Shown: positions 1 to 9,288 of the stretch, in pieces
Numbering within the stretch: the stretch's first letter is position 1
How the letters are laid out: every line of letters starts with the position of its first letter
Assembly (NCBI GenBank): GCA_900549325.1
Contig: UROI01000010.1
Location: 1-41,155 of the forward strand
Reading direction: 5' to 3'
Source: an uncultured Mycoplasmatota bacterium
GTDB taxonomy: Bacteria > Bacillota_I > Bacilli_A > RF39 > UBA660
DNA: 41,155 nt
Notes under the pieces: model-generated
The model's input: only the letters and a program-made list of their open reading frames with translations
Databases searched by the model: none
What the model was told of the DNA's origin: nothing
Made by a program: the position numbers and the translations under genes

Positions 1-100
1 TTACATAATTTATAGTTCTTATACATAAATTATATCTATTTACCTTACGTATAAATGATATCATAGTTTTATACTTTTATCAATATAATTATGAAAAAAA

Positions 101-118
101 ACTTGATTTTACTCAAGT
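101..118 (-). terminator. Terminator of the sortase/surface-protein operon
   Basis: Read on the minus strand, ACTTGA and TCAAGT form a 6-bp stem with a 6-nt loop, followed by a run of eight T. It lies just after the stop of the surface protein. A run of T also follows on the plus side, so it may work in both directions. Bases 1-92 hold no gene; I see only AT-rich sequence and a 10-bp palindrome (ATGATATCAT) at 55-64. Confidence 0.75.
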
Positions 119-133
119 CTTTTTAGTATTTTA

Positions 134-3100
134 TTAATTGTTCTTTATAGCGGTATATGTTCTAAAGGCTACTGCTAGAGCAATTAATGCAAATATATAA
201 TTAACATACATAAACATATTTGTTTCTACTCCAGTTTGTGGTGGAAGAATAGTTAAGTCATATACATAAGTAACTTCTTTTTGTCCTTTAGTATAAGTTC
301 CTTCTACCTCGCCTTTAACTTCAATAAAGCTATATTTATCAAATTCTTTCTTAACTGTTTCATATGTAGTTCCTACAGGGCCTGTAAGAGTAATACTATC
401 AGTTAATTTTTCTCCGTCTTTAGTAACATAATTTACTATTACTGTTCCCTCTTCAACTTCTGTAGTATGTTCGTCATCAGTAGTCTTAGTAATATTTTCA
501 TATGTTATTTCTGCAGTTGCTTTATTTGTTACTTCTTTCTTATCTACATTAATGTAGTATAATTTAAAGTTTTCTTCAATATTAAATATAATATTTTTAT
601 TAATATTCTCAATTTGTCCATTATTATTAATATTGATATTACCAATATTTATTGTAATAGGAGTATTATCCATTTCATATTTACATAATATTGTATTATT
701 TTCTTTAATATATTTACAATTATTACTAATTTCTGATTTTTCTGCATCTATTTCAAATGGAAGAATATCAGTAATTGTAAGTGTTGCTTTACCTACATAA
801 TCTTTAATTTCTGTATTATAAGTAATTGTATAATCAAAGGCATCAGTAATTGATCCTACTAATTCTATACCATCCTTATTTAGTTCTTCTTCAGAAGTAC
901 CTATATTTTTTGTATATACATAATCTACTTGAATTGTTTCATTAGCTACATAAGTTCCTTCTTTATTAGTTGGTACTTTTGTTAATGTATATCCATAGAA
1001 TGATTTAGTTTCAGTAGTATATTCTTTACCTACTAAATCTGTGGTTGTTACATTATTACTTAGTGTAACTCCTTTATCAGTTTTGTAAGTAGCTACTACT
1101 GTTCCGCTAGGAACAACATCTATTACTTCATCTTTATCAGTTACATTTTTATTTCCATATATTAATTTTGAATTAACAATGTTTTTAACTTCACTTCCAA
1201 CATTAGTGTATCTTAATACAATGTTAAACGCAGCATTTATTACTTGATGTTCTTTATCAACTGTATATACATCAGTACATACTATTGTTCTTCCATTTAC
1301 TACACATTTATTATCTTTTGATATTATTTCAGCATTATATGGTAATGTATCAGTAAGTTCAAGAGTTACTTCTCCTACATAATCTTCTACTTTACCAGTA
1401 TAACTTAATACATAATTGTATTCTGAATTAATATCAGTAATAGTGTTATTTTGTACTTTATTTACTTTGTTTTCAGTTACTGTTCCTTCATTCTTTATAT
1501 ATACATAATCTACTTGAATTGTTTCATTAGCAATGTAAGTTCCTTCTTTATTAGATGGTATTTCTCTTAATGTATATCCATAGAATGATTTAGTTTCAGT
1601 AGTATAATTAGTTCCTGCTAATGAAGTTGTAGTTACATCATCACTTAATGTTACTCCTTCAACTGTTTTGTAAGTAGCTACTACTGTTCCTTTGTATACT
1701 TCTGTTTCTGTTTCATCAGTAGTTTCTTCTTCTTTATTTTCTAAAACTAGTTTAGCAGTAGCACTATTTATTATTTTATCTTCTTTTATATCAGAATATT
1801 TTACTTGGAAATTAAATTCTTCATTTATTTCTAAAGTTCCATTTACTGTATATTCTGCAATACATATAATGGTATTATTTTCGAATGTACATCTATTATC
1901 TTTTGATACTATAGTACCTTTTAATGGTAATATATCAGTAATAGTTAAAGTGGCTTTACCAACATACTCTTCTACTTTACCAGTATATTTAAGTTTATAG
2001 TTAAATGTATCATTGATGTTGCTTACGAATTCAGTTCCTTCTTTAACTAATTCATTTTCAGTAATATTTCCATCATTCTTAGTGTAATAGTATATTACAT
2101 TAATATTGCCTTCAATGTAGTTACCATCTTTATTAGTAGGTTCTTCTTTTAGTGTATAACCTGTTATTTCTTTTGCACTTGTTTCATAAGGTGTACCTGC
2201 TAATTTCTCACCTAATTCTTGTTTATTTGCAATATCATTTCCTTGTTCATCTTTAAAGTATACAGTTACTGTACCTTTAATTTCTACTGGTACTGTAGCA
2301 GTGTCTTCTTTACCAGAAGTTATCTTATCTTCTACATTTTCATGTGACACAGTAGTATTTCCATAAACTGTATTGATTAAGTTACTTCCATTTTTACTTA
2401 AGTAATCTTGATATTTTACAGTATAATTTATTCTTTCGCTTACTGTATAAACACTTTGATACTCAGTTATACTATAAGTCTTTGTCCAAGTGATAGTACT
2501 TTTTTCCCCATTACTAGTATATACTCCACCATTTAATGTGCTTTCACTTTCAATAATAGTACCAGGTAATGTATCAGTAATAGTTACTGTTATAGTATCA
2601 CCATTTCTTACATTATTTATTTGTGTATTATAATTTACTGTATAACTTACTTTATCATTAGAACTAATTACTTTAGTAGTACTTGTAGTCTTAGATATAG
2701 TTTCAGTGATATTATCAAAGTTTGTATTAATATAGTATATATCTAATACATTCTTGCTTGAATCTGTACCTATAGTAATTTCTGAATTGTTTTCTTCAGT
2801 TTTATTTGGATCTAAGAAATAATCATTTTTACCCTTAGCATTTAATTCTTCGTTAGTAAGCCATTTACTTCTAGCTGTAATCTTATCTCCATAAATAGCT
2901 TCACTATTATTAGTAAATCCTTTTTCGTTATTAAAGAAGTAATTAACTGAATACTCATAACTATTCTTCTTATAATAAATATTTATTACTACAGTATTAT
3001 CAACAATAGTATAACTAGAATTATCTGATTTTACTGTATCTAAAATATAACCTTCTTTTATTTTATTTTCTTCTAGATAATAATCTTGTGAATTAACTCT

Positions 3101-4705
3101 TGTTCCATAAGGAATATCTGTTTCATTTATAGTATTATCTAAAACTTCGTCATAGTAATAATTTACTACGTAATTAAATTTTTTTATTGTATATAGGATA
3201 TTTATTACTTTAACTTCACCATCATTAGTTATAGTAATGCTTGTAGGATCAATTGTATTAAATTCATATCCTTCTGGAAGATATTTATCTCTTTCTACAT
3301 TACTTTCATTAATAATTGTTCCAGTAGGTGCTTTTCTTGTTTCACTTGCTATTTTATTATTATCATTAAAACTATCTTTATAATAATTAACAACGTAATC
3401 ATAAGTATTTTGCACCCAATATACTTGTGGATTTTGATCGCAAGTTAATGTTTTTTCTTCACCATTAGCGTCAGTATATTTTAATTCAAATCCTTCATTT
3501 GTGTTATACCAACCTGTTGCAGCATCTTTATCAATATCTACATAGAAAGATAATGTTGTACCTTCTTCTGTTATATTGGCAATAGGATCACTAACATAAC
3601 TTCTAGCAGCATTATCAGTAGTTAAGGTGAATTTTCCACCTAAGTTATCTGTTAATACAGCATTAGTTCCTGCATTGGCAGTACTTATTTCTTCGAATAT
3701 TGTTTTAAAGCTATCAGATATACCTGCTGAACTTGCTTCTTTATAAAAGCCTTTATCTTCGTATGTATATTTATAATCATATCTATCTCTAGTTATTGTA
3801 GTATTAGAAGAGATACGTTTAAGAACATCTTGAGCACTAGTATCATTTTCTATACCATAGCCTATAGAAAAGATATTTATTCCTTTTTCGTTTTTAGCTT
3901 CATAGGCTTTAGTTATTGGACTACCTCCTACAGTTGGAGTACCATCACCAATTACTACGATATATTTTTGTGCGTCTTGATCTGTTATGCTATCTAACTT
4001 AGTAACTGCATTACTTATACCTGCTGCTAGATTTGTACTTCCTTCAGGATGACCGAAATCTTTAGCTTCTAAACTAGCATGTTTGAAGTCTGTAGCAGTA
4101 CTAGCTTCACCAGCAAATGTAACTAAGGATATATTGGTATTTTCTAAATTAGCTAGGCTTTCAGAAAAACTAATTGCTCCATTAACTGCATTTTCCCATT
4201 TATCCTTAATTAAAGAATCTTCTTTGTATTGACCATAAGTGTCTAAACAAGTTATTCCTACTCCATCAGCAGCAGTATAGTGTACGTTCCAATTTCTTTG
4301 TGAAATGTAAGAATATCCATTTTTTCTCTCGTCTCGATGGCTGCTATCACATATCATACTACCAGAAGTATCAAATACCATTACTACATATACTGGCTTA
4401 GTAACCTTAGTAGCTGTTTTAACATCCTTTCCTTCTATTTTAAAATCAATTTTGTATTTACCTTCAGTGTCTGTCTTACTAACTGTTTTAGTAACTTTTA
4501 CTCCGCCATTGCTTTCTATGGAGCCAACACTAACAGTAGCTTCATTGCCATTATTTGTTACTTCACCATTAATACCAACATCACCTTTATTAGGAGTACT
4601 CTCAGATATTTGATCTGCTAATACACTAATCGGTGTCATTAAGTCTGAAAAAATCATTGCTATTAGTACTAATATTTTAGTAAACTTTTGTAAACCTTTT
4701 TTCAT
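134..4705 (-). CDS. Sortase-anchored VWA surface protein with MucBP-like repeats
   Basis: A very large (1523 aa) cell-wall-anchored protein, probably an adhesin. Residues 1-30 are a signal peptide ending VLA. A von Willebrand A domain spans about 105-340, with a complete MIDAS: D112-x-S114-x-S116, T224 and D254. Next come three MucBP-like repeats starting YDYVVNYY-like (about 435-660). The C-terminal third alternates modules beginning GTV-V-YK (MucBP-like) with modules containing TITD-LP (DUF11-like), three of which carry a Cys pair. The tail is PPQTG (1488-1492), a hydrophobic segment and a weakly charged end. PPQTG fits the (S/P)PxTG signal known for Clostridioides difficile sortase B better than LPxTG. 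The gene starts 3 nt after the sortase stop with AAGGAGGG upstream, so the two are co-translated. The ligand is unknown. Confidence 0.9.
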   Translation of the reverse strand: MKKGLQKFTKILVLIAMIFSDLMTPISVLADQISESTPNKGDVGINGEVTNNGNEATVSVGSIESNGGVKVTKTVSKTDTEGKYKIDFKIEGKDVKTATKVTKPVYVVMVFDTSGSMICDSSHRDERKNGYSYISQRNWNVHYTAADGVGITCLDTYGQYKEDSLIKDKWENAVNGAISFSESLANLENTNISLVTFAGEASTATDFKHASLEAKDFGHPEGSTNLAAGISNAVTKLDSITDQDAQKYIVVIGDGTPTVGGSPITKAYEAKNEKGINIFSIGYGIENDTSAQDVLKRISSNTTITRDRYDYKYTYEDKGFYKEASSAGISDSFKTIFEEISTANAGTNAVLTDNLGGKFTLTTDNAARSYVSDPIANITEEGTTLSFYVDIDKDAATGWYNTNEGFELKYTDANGEEKTLTCDQNPQVYWVQNTYDYVVNYYKDSFNDNNKIASETRKAPTGTIINESNVERDKYLPEGYEFNTIDPTSITITNDGEVKVINILYTIKKFNYVVNYYYDEVLDNTINETDIPYGTRVNSQDYYLEENKIKEGYILDTVKSDNSSYTIVDNTVVINIYYKKNSYEYSVNYFFNNEKGFTNNSEAIYGDKITARSKWLTNEELNAKGKNDYFLDPNKTEENNSEITIGTDSSKNVLDIYYINTNFDNITETISKTTSTTKVISSNDKVSYTVNYNTQINNVRNGDTITVTITDTLPGTIIESESTLNGGVYTSNGEKSTITWTKTYSITEYQSVYTVSERINYTVKYQDYLSKNGSNLINTVYGNTTVSHENVEDKITSGKEDTATVPVEIKGTVTVYFKDEQGNDIANKQELGEKLAGTPYETSAKEITGYTLKEEPTNKDGNYIEGNINVIYYYTKNDGNITENELVKEGTEFVSNINDTFNYKLKYTGKVEEYVGKATLTITDILPLKGTIVSKDNRCTFENNTIICIAEYTVNGTLEINEEFNFQVKYSDIKEDKIINSATAKLVLENKEEETTDETETEVYKGTVVATYKTVEGVTLSDDVTTTSLAGTNYTTETKSFYGYTLREIPSNKEGTYIANETIQVDYVYIKNEGTVTENKVNKVQNNTITDINSEYNYVLSYTGKVEDYVGEVTLELTDTLPYNAEIISKDNKCVVNGRTIVCTDVYTVDKEHQVINAAFNIVLRYTNVGSEVKNIVNSKLIYGNKNVTDKDEVIDVVPSGTVVATYKTDKGVTLSNNVTTTDLVGKEYTTETKSFYGYTLTKVPTNKEGTYVANETIQVDYVYTKNIGTSEEELNKDGIELVGSITDAFDYTITYNTEIKDYVGKATLTITDILPFEIDAEKSEISNNCKYIKENNTILCKYEMDNTPITINIGNININNNGQIENINKNIIFNIEENFKLYYINVDKKEVTNKATAEITYENITKTTDDEHTTEVEEGTVIVNYVTKDGEKLTDSITLTGPVGTTYETVKKEFDKYSFIEVKGEVEGTYTKGQKEVTYVYDLTILPPQTGVETNMFMYVNYIFALIALAVAFRTYTAIKNN
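912..1690 (-). repeat. Recently duplicated ~585-bp coding module in the surface protein
   Basis: Stretches around 914-1090 and 1498-1690 are nearly identical at DNA level (for example ATCTACTTGAATTGTTTC recurs, as does the segment encoding KSFYGYTL). They are offset by about 585 bp, which equals one MucBP-like plus one DUF11-like module (195 aa). The other modules of the gene are alike only at protein level, so this pair is a recent tandem duplication or is kept alike by gene conversion. Confidence 0.8.
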
Positions 4706-4708
4706 TAA

Positions 4709-5437
4709 TTAAACCCTCCTTAATATTATTAATAAATATTTTCTTTGATAATTACTATAATCTTTATGTGTACTACATGTTTGAAGTATCAATATCTCGT
4801 CTTCTGAACTTACTTCTATTCCAGTATCATACATTGATTTTTCTTTTAACTTTGTTATGTGTTCAAGATAATCTTTATCACTCGCAAAGTTAACATTCAT
4901 GTAAGAAAAATCTTTTGGTTCTACATAGACAGAAAATATTTCATACTTCTTTTTTGTAGTACTTGTGGTTATCCACATATATTTGTGATTATCGTAATAA
5001 TCTTTATCATAGAATTCTTCAAGTATTTTAAATGGCATATCAATAGTTGAAGAATTATGACCATAAATTAATAATTTTTTACTGGTATCGATATCTACTC
5101 TATAATCTAAATAGATAGATCCCATACCATTTCTATTTCCATAGGCATCATGATTTAGGTAATAATCATTATCACTACCTTGTAATATTGGTACAATGTA
5201 ATCTGTATTATCTATTTCTAGAATACCTTTAATGTCTTTATTATTATATTCCTCTATCAAATTATTGATAACTTCTTCATAATTAATAGGATTGTTAACA
5301 TTATTATTTGTTTCAATATCTATATTTAAGTAATATGATTTTTTTCTGTTTGATTTGTATAGATATATTCCTATGAATAATAATATAGCTACTAAAATAA
5401 GAATTATTGTTAATATTAGTTTTTTATTCTTACTCAT
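4709..5437 (-). CDS. Class B sortase
   Basis: Transpeptidase that cleaves a C-terminal sorting signal and joins the protein to cell-wall peptide. From the start chosen here (242 aa), residues 8-26 are a membrane anchor. Catalytic residues are H127 (in IYGHNSS), C221 (in ILQTCSTH) and R232 (in YQRKY), in class B order and spacing. The open frame extends five codons further upstream, but TTAGGAGG lies 4 nt before the ATG at 5437, so MSKNKK is the start. The gene directly precedes the surface-protein gene; the two form a dedicated enzyme/substrate pair. The SrtB class is clear from the IYLDYR...YGHN pattern. The gene name is left blank because nomenclature in this clade is uncertain. Confidence 0.9.
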   Translation of the reverse strand: MSKNKKLILTIILILVAILLFIGIYLYKSNRKKSYYLNIDIETNNNVNNPINYEEVINNLIEEYNNKDIKGILEIDNTDYIVPILQGSDNDYYLNHDAYGNRNGMGSIYLDYRVDIDTSKKLLIYGHNSSTIDMPFKILEEFYDKDYYDNHKYMWITTSTTKKKYEIFSVYVEPKDFSYMNVNFASDKDYLEHITKLKEKSMYDTGIEVSSEDEILILQTCSTHKDYSNYQRKYLLIILRRV

Positions 5438-5470
5438 AAATCCTCCTAACAAACCACCTGATGGTTTACT

Positions 5471-5498
5471 ATTATAACAGGTTTTTATCTTTTGTCAA
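5471..5498 (-). promoter_or_regulatory. Strong sigma-A promoter of the sortase operon
   Basis: On the minus strand TTGACA (5498-5493), a 16-nt spacer and TATAAT (5476-5471): consensus hexamers. The leader to the sortase start is only about 30 nt, with no space for a regulator, so the operon may be expressed constitutively or controlled through sites overlapping this promoter. Confidence 0.85.
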
Positions 5499-5545
5499 TT
5501 ATATGATATTAATTATAATAAAAATATTGAATTTAAATAAAGAAA

Positions 5546-5570
5546 AGAAGTCTTTGTTTTAAGTACTTCT
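5546..5570 (-). terminator. Terminator after the cysteine desulfurase gene
   Basis: AGAAGT and ACTTCT arms with a 13-nt loop, followed on the minus strand by TTTCTTTATTT. It lies about 50 nt after the stop of the nifS-like gene and before the sortase promoter. Confidence 0.6.
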
Positions 5571-5618
5571 ACCTAATTAAAAACTTCTTTACTTCTAATT
5601 TTATTATGTAACAATGTT

Positions 5619-6743
5619 TTATTTTTTAAACACTAATTTGTTATATATTTTATCAAATACTTCAATAAACTTATCTATCTCTTCTTCAGTATTTTTATAA
5701 CTTAAGCTTATTCTTATACTACTCATAGATATTTCTCTATTATGATATATGCTATCTACAGATAATGACATATCACTAGTAGAGCAGGCACTTCTAGTGG
5801 ATAAATAAATATTTTCTTCTTCCATAGTATGAATAAATGTCTCTGGTTTTACTCCTATTACACTAAAATTAATAATATATGGAATACTATTTTCAGTACT
5901 ATTTATATGAATATTATCATACTTCTCTAGATTATCTTTTATTTTATTACTTAGTAATGATACGTATTCATAATTCTTATCTATATTTGGAATAACTAAT
6001 TCTAAGGCTTTCATAAGACTACATATTAATGGTAATGCTGGAGTACCGCTACGATAAATGGTAGTACTCTTTCCTCCATGAATTAAATTATCAATAACAA
6101 TATTATCTTTTTTTATTAATAGTCCGATTCCTTTTAGGCCAAATATTTTATGAGCTGACATACTAATAAAATCTATATTAGTAGGATCTACTTTTATCTT
6201 ACCAATAGCCTGAGTAGCATCAACATGAAAATAACACTTAGGGTATTTTTTTACTATCTTACCAATAGTATCTATATCTTGTTTTATACCTAGTTCACTA
6301 TCAACATAGGCTACTGAAACTAAAATAGTATTATCTGTTAATAATCTTTCTAAATCTTCAATATCTATTAGACCATTATCTTTTATTTTAACATAGTCAA
6401 TAACAAAGCCTTTGCTTTCTAGATATTTACAAGTTTCTAATACTGATGAATGTTCTAGAGGGGTAGTAATTATATGATTACCACGGTTTTTATATTTAGA
6501 AGCTACACCTTTTAATACTGTATTATTTGATTCAGAAGCTCCTGAAGTATATATTACTTCACTAGGTTTTACTCCTAATAAATTACTTATTTTTTCAGTA
6601 GCGTACTCTTCTAGTTCTTTTGATTTTATTCCTAGACTATGTAATGAATTAGAATTACCTGGATAGTTTTTACATACTTTATTAAATGTCTCTAGTACTC
6701 TATCATCTACCATAGTAGTAGCACTATTATCTAAATATATCAT
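5619..6743 (-). CDS. Cysteine desulfurase (NifS/IscS-like, class V aminotransferase fold)
   Basis: PLP enzyme that removes sulfur from cysteine as a persulfide for Fe-S clusters or tRNA thiolation. The 374 aa show the family landmarks in order: YLDNSATT at the start, SGASESNN (about 67-74), HVDATQAIGK (173-182), SAHK with PLP-binding lysine K199, RSGTPALP (231-238) and the catalytic-loop cysteine C320 in STRSACST. Full length for the short NifS/IscS-like group. AGAAGGA lies upstream of the ATG. The gene is alone between its promoter and terminator. No SufU/IscU scaffold or ThiI partner lies beside it, so its sulfur acceptor cannot be told from context. Confidence 0.9.
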   Translation of the reverse strand: MIYLDNSATTMVDDRVLETFNKVCKNYPGNSNSLHSLGIKSKELEEYATEKISNLLGVKPSEVIYTSGASESNNTVLKGVASKYKNRGNHIITTPLEHSSVLETCKYLESKGFVIDYVKIKDNGLIDIEDLERLLTDNTILVSVAYVDSELGIKQDIDTIGKIVKKYPKCYFHVDATQAIGKIKVDPTNIDFISMSAHKIFGLKGIGLLIKKDNIVIDNLIHGGKSTTIYRSGTPALPLICSLMKALELVIPNIDKNYEYVSLLSNKIKDNLEKYDNIHINSTENSIPYIINFSVIGVKPETFIHTMEEENIYLSTRSACSTSDMSLSVDSIYHNREISMSSIRISLSYKNTEEEIDKFIEVFDKIYNKLVFKK

Positions 6744-6767
6744 ATATTATTCCTTCTTTCTCTAATA

Positions 6768-6796
6768 TTTATATTTATTATTCTAGTATTTTGCAA
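6768..6796 (-). promoter_or_regulatory. Promoter of the cysteine desulfurase gene
   Basis: TTGCAA (6796-6791), 17-nt spacer, TATAAA (6773-6768) on the minus strand, about 25 nt before the start codon. Confidence 0.6.
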
Positions 6797-6861
6797 GAAC
6801 TCATATTAAGATTATACTATAAATATTAAAATAAAACTAGATATTTTATAACCAAAATATT

Positions 6862-6919
6862 CAAAAGAGAGACTTATTATAAGGCTCTCTTTTGCCTCTT
6901 AAGACCTAGGCTTAAGAGG
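6862..6919 (-). repeat. Twin-hairpin element, copy a
   Basis: Read on the minus strand. Hairpin 1 (6919-6895) has the 9-bp stem CCTCTTAAG/CTTAAGAGG, apical CC, loop TA, GG and an unpaired T. Hairpin 2 (6894-6862) has the 10-bp stem CAAAAGAGAG/CTCTCTTTTG, a C/T mismatch at the equivalent place and an inner CTTAT/ATAAG stem. No nucleotide separates them. It starts 11 nt after the stop of the ABC exporter gene, with no separate U-rich terminator. Confidence 0.85.
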
Positions 6920-6930
6920 ATAACAAATAA

Positions 6931-9288
6931 CTATTTTAAACTTTCAAACTGAGAATTATACAAACTAGCATAGAAACCATTCTCTTTCATAAGTTTATTA
7001 TGATTACCAGTCTCAATAATATTACCATCTTTCATAACCAATATCAAATCAGCATTTCTAATAGTAGATAATCTATGAGCTATAATAAATGAAGTCTTAT
7101 TCTCCATTAACTTATCCATAGCCTTTTGTACCAATTCTTCAGTTCTAGTATCTACATTAGATGTAGCTTCATCTAAAATTAAGAAAGGAGCATTCTCAAT
7201 CATACCACGAGCAATAGTAAGTAACTGTCTTTGTCCTGCTGAAATAGAATCAGTATCAGATATTTCGCTATCATAACCATTAGGTAATGTCTTAATAAAA
7301 TGATCCACTCCTACTACTTTGCATACTTCTTTTACTTTCTTATCACTAATATTCTTTCTATTATAAACAATATTTTCTTTAACAGTACCATTAAATAACC
7401 AAGTATCTTGAAGTACCATAGTAAATAAATCATGAATATTTTCTCTAGTTAAATCTTTAATAGATACACCATCAATCTTAATATCACCAGAATTTATTTC
7501 ATAGAACTTCATAAGCAAGTTTACCATAGTAGTTTTACCCGCTCCTGTTGGGCCTACAATGGCTATCTTTTGACCAGGTTTTGCAGTGGCAGTAAAGTCT
7601 TTAATGATAATTTTATCTTCATCATAGCCAAACTTAACATTTTTAAACTCTATTTTTCCTTTTACTTTATTCTTATCTAATTTCTTAGTAATATTTGTCT
7701 CTTTAGACATTTCTTTTTCCTCTAGAAAATCAAATACTCTTTCACTAGCCGCCGCTGTTGTCTGAAGTGAAGTCATAGACTGAGCTATTTGTGATAATGG
7801 ATTAGTAAATAGTCTTACATAAATTATGAAGGCTACTATTGTACCAAATGATATAATATCTTTAGATACTAGAAGGGCTCCTACTACACATACAGCAACA
7901 TAACCAAAGTTACCAACAAAGCCCATGATTGGCTGCATTAATCCTGATAAGAACTGGCTCTTTCTATTACAAGTATATAGTTTTTTATTTAACTTATCAA
8001 ACTCTTTGGTAGACTCCTCTATTCCATTACAAGTTTTAACAACATTTAATCCAGAATATACTTCTTCTATATAACCATTTAAGTTGCCTAGTTCTTCTTG
8101 TCTCTTGGTAAAATATTTTTGTGATTTATTAAGAATTATAAACATTAGTATAAATCCTATTAAACTAGATACAATAGCAGTAATAGCTAGTATATAGTTA
8201 GTTACAAACATCATAATAATAGAACCTAAGAATAATGTGATTGAAGATACTAAAGTAGACAAACTTTGATTTAATGACTGAGCAATTGTATCTACATCAT
8301 TAGTTACTCTAGATAAAATATCTCCTGATAGGTTGTGATCGAAGAACTTAAGTGGTAGTTTATTTATCTTTAATGATATTTTATTTCTTAAATTACGTGC
8401 ATAGTTATTAGCTACTTTAACCATAAATATACCTTCAAGATAACTAAATATAGCACTTATTACATATATAATTAATAATATAGTAGCCATCTTAGTTATT
8501 TTTTCAACATTCATCTTTGGATTAACTAATTTTTGAATACTATTAGGTAATGTTTCTACTACTTTATATATTTCATTTACTGAAGCATCTTTCTTTAAAG
8601 TAGACATCTTACTAATAAATTCAACTTTATCTTTAGTAGTTATTTCTATATTATCAATAGTAGAACTAGGAAATAAAATATTATTTACACTATCTGGAAG
8701 TTTAGTTATAAATGAATAATCTTTAGTCTCACTATTATAATTAGATAATGATTTAAGTAGATTAATTTTATCTTCCTTAGTTATTAATATATCATTATAT
8801 GTAGAATCTTCAAGTATAATATCTAATACACTATCTGGTAATTTTCCTAATGAAGTAGTAGCATTTTCTTTAGTCATAGCACTGATAGTATTATTAAATA
8901 TTTCTTTATCTAAAGCTGATATACTAGCAGTATTTACTTTATAGATAGTACTTTCATTAATATTTAGATTTAGCATACCCGTGAAAGTTTCTTCATTAAG
9001 ATTAGTTAACAAATCATCTTGTAGTTTCTCCATGTTGGTAGTATTAATAGTTAATCCCTTAGATATCTCGTCAGTTAAATCAGATAATCTATCTGGGGAT
9101 ACTAAGGCTAGAACTGCTGATAGACCAGCGAGTACTAGAGATACTATTATTAATACTTTAAAATCATTTAAACTTTTAAGTAGTTTAGATAGAGCCATGC
9201 CAAAGTTCTTTGGTTTTTCAATGGTTCTCATTGGACCATGGCCCCCTCTTGGAGGATTATTTCTTTTTTCTTCTTTTTCGTTATGCAT
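6931..9288 (-). CDS. ABC exporter half-transporter, catalytically competent subunit, with large external insert
   Basis: Fused membrane/ATPase subunit (785 aa against the usual ~580-600). One membrane helix lies at about 45-65, then about 190 extra residues, then the remaining five helices and the nucleotide-binding domain. The ATPase has Walker A GPTGAGKTT, Q-loop VLQDTW, signature SAGQRQ in place of SGGQ, Walker B FLILDEATSNVD with its catalytic Glu, and H-loop IAHRLS. The insert should face outside and holds three related pieces: LPDSVLDIIL, LPDSVNNILF and LPNSIQKLVN. It overlaps the preceding ABC gene by 8 nt with AAAGGAGG upstream, so the two form a heterodimer. Multidrug or lipid export is likely; the substrate is unknown. 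Confidence 0.88.
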   Translation of the reverse strand: MHNEKEEKRNNPPRGGHGPMRTIEKPKNFGMALSKLLKSLNDFKVLIIVSLVLAGLSAVLALVSPDRLSDLTDEISKGLTINTTNMEKLQDDLLTNLNEETFTGMLNLNINESTIYKVNTASISALDKEIFNNTISAMTKENATTSLGKLPDSVLDIILEDSTYNDILITKEDKINLLKSLSNYNSETKDYSFITKLPDSVNNILFPSSTIDNIEITTKDKVEFISKMSTLKKDASVNEIYKVVETLPNSIQKLVNPKMNVEKITKMATILLIIYVISAIFSYLEGIFMVKVANNYARNLRNKISLKINKLPLKFFDHNLSGDILSRVTNDVDTIAQSLNQSLSTLVSSITLFLGSIIMMFVTNYILAITAIVSSLIGFILMFIILNKSQKYFTKRQEELGNLNGYIEEVYSGLNVVKTCNGIEESTKEFDKLNKKLYTCNRKSQFLSGLMQPIMGFVGNFGYVAVCVVGALLVSKDIISFGTIVAFIIYVRLFTNPLSQIAQSMTSLQTTAAASERVFDFLEEKEMSKETNITKKLDKNKVKGKIEFKNVKFGYDEDKIIIKDFTATAKPGQKIAIVGPTGAGKTTMVNLLMKFYEINSGDIKIDGVSIKDLTRENIHDLFTMVLQDTWLFNGTVKENIVYNRKNISDKKVKEVCKVVGVDHFIKTLPNGYDSEISDTDSISAGQRQLLTIARGMIENAPFLILDEATSNVDTRTEELVQKAMDKLMENKTSFIIAHRLSTIRNADLILVMKDGNIIETGNHNKLMKENGFYASLYNSQFESLK

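Noticed and set aside
912..1690. CRISPR array or short tandem repeat
   Set aside because: The repeats are in-frame coding modules of a surface protein, with no short regular repeat-spacer pattern. No CRISPR array is present in the window.
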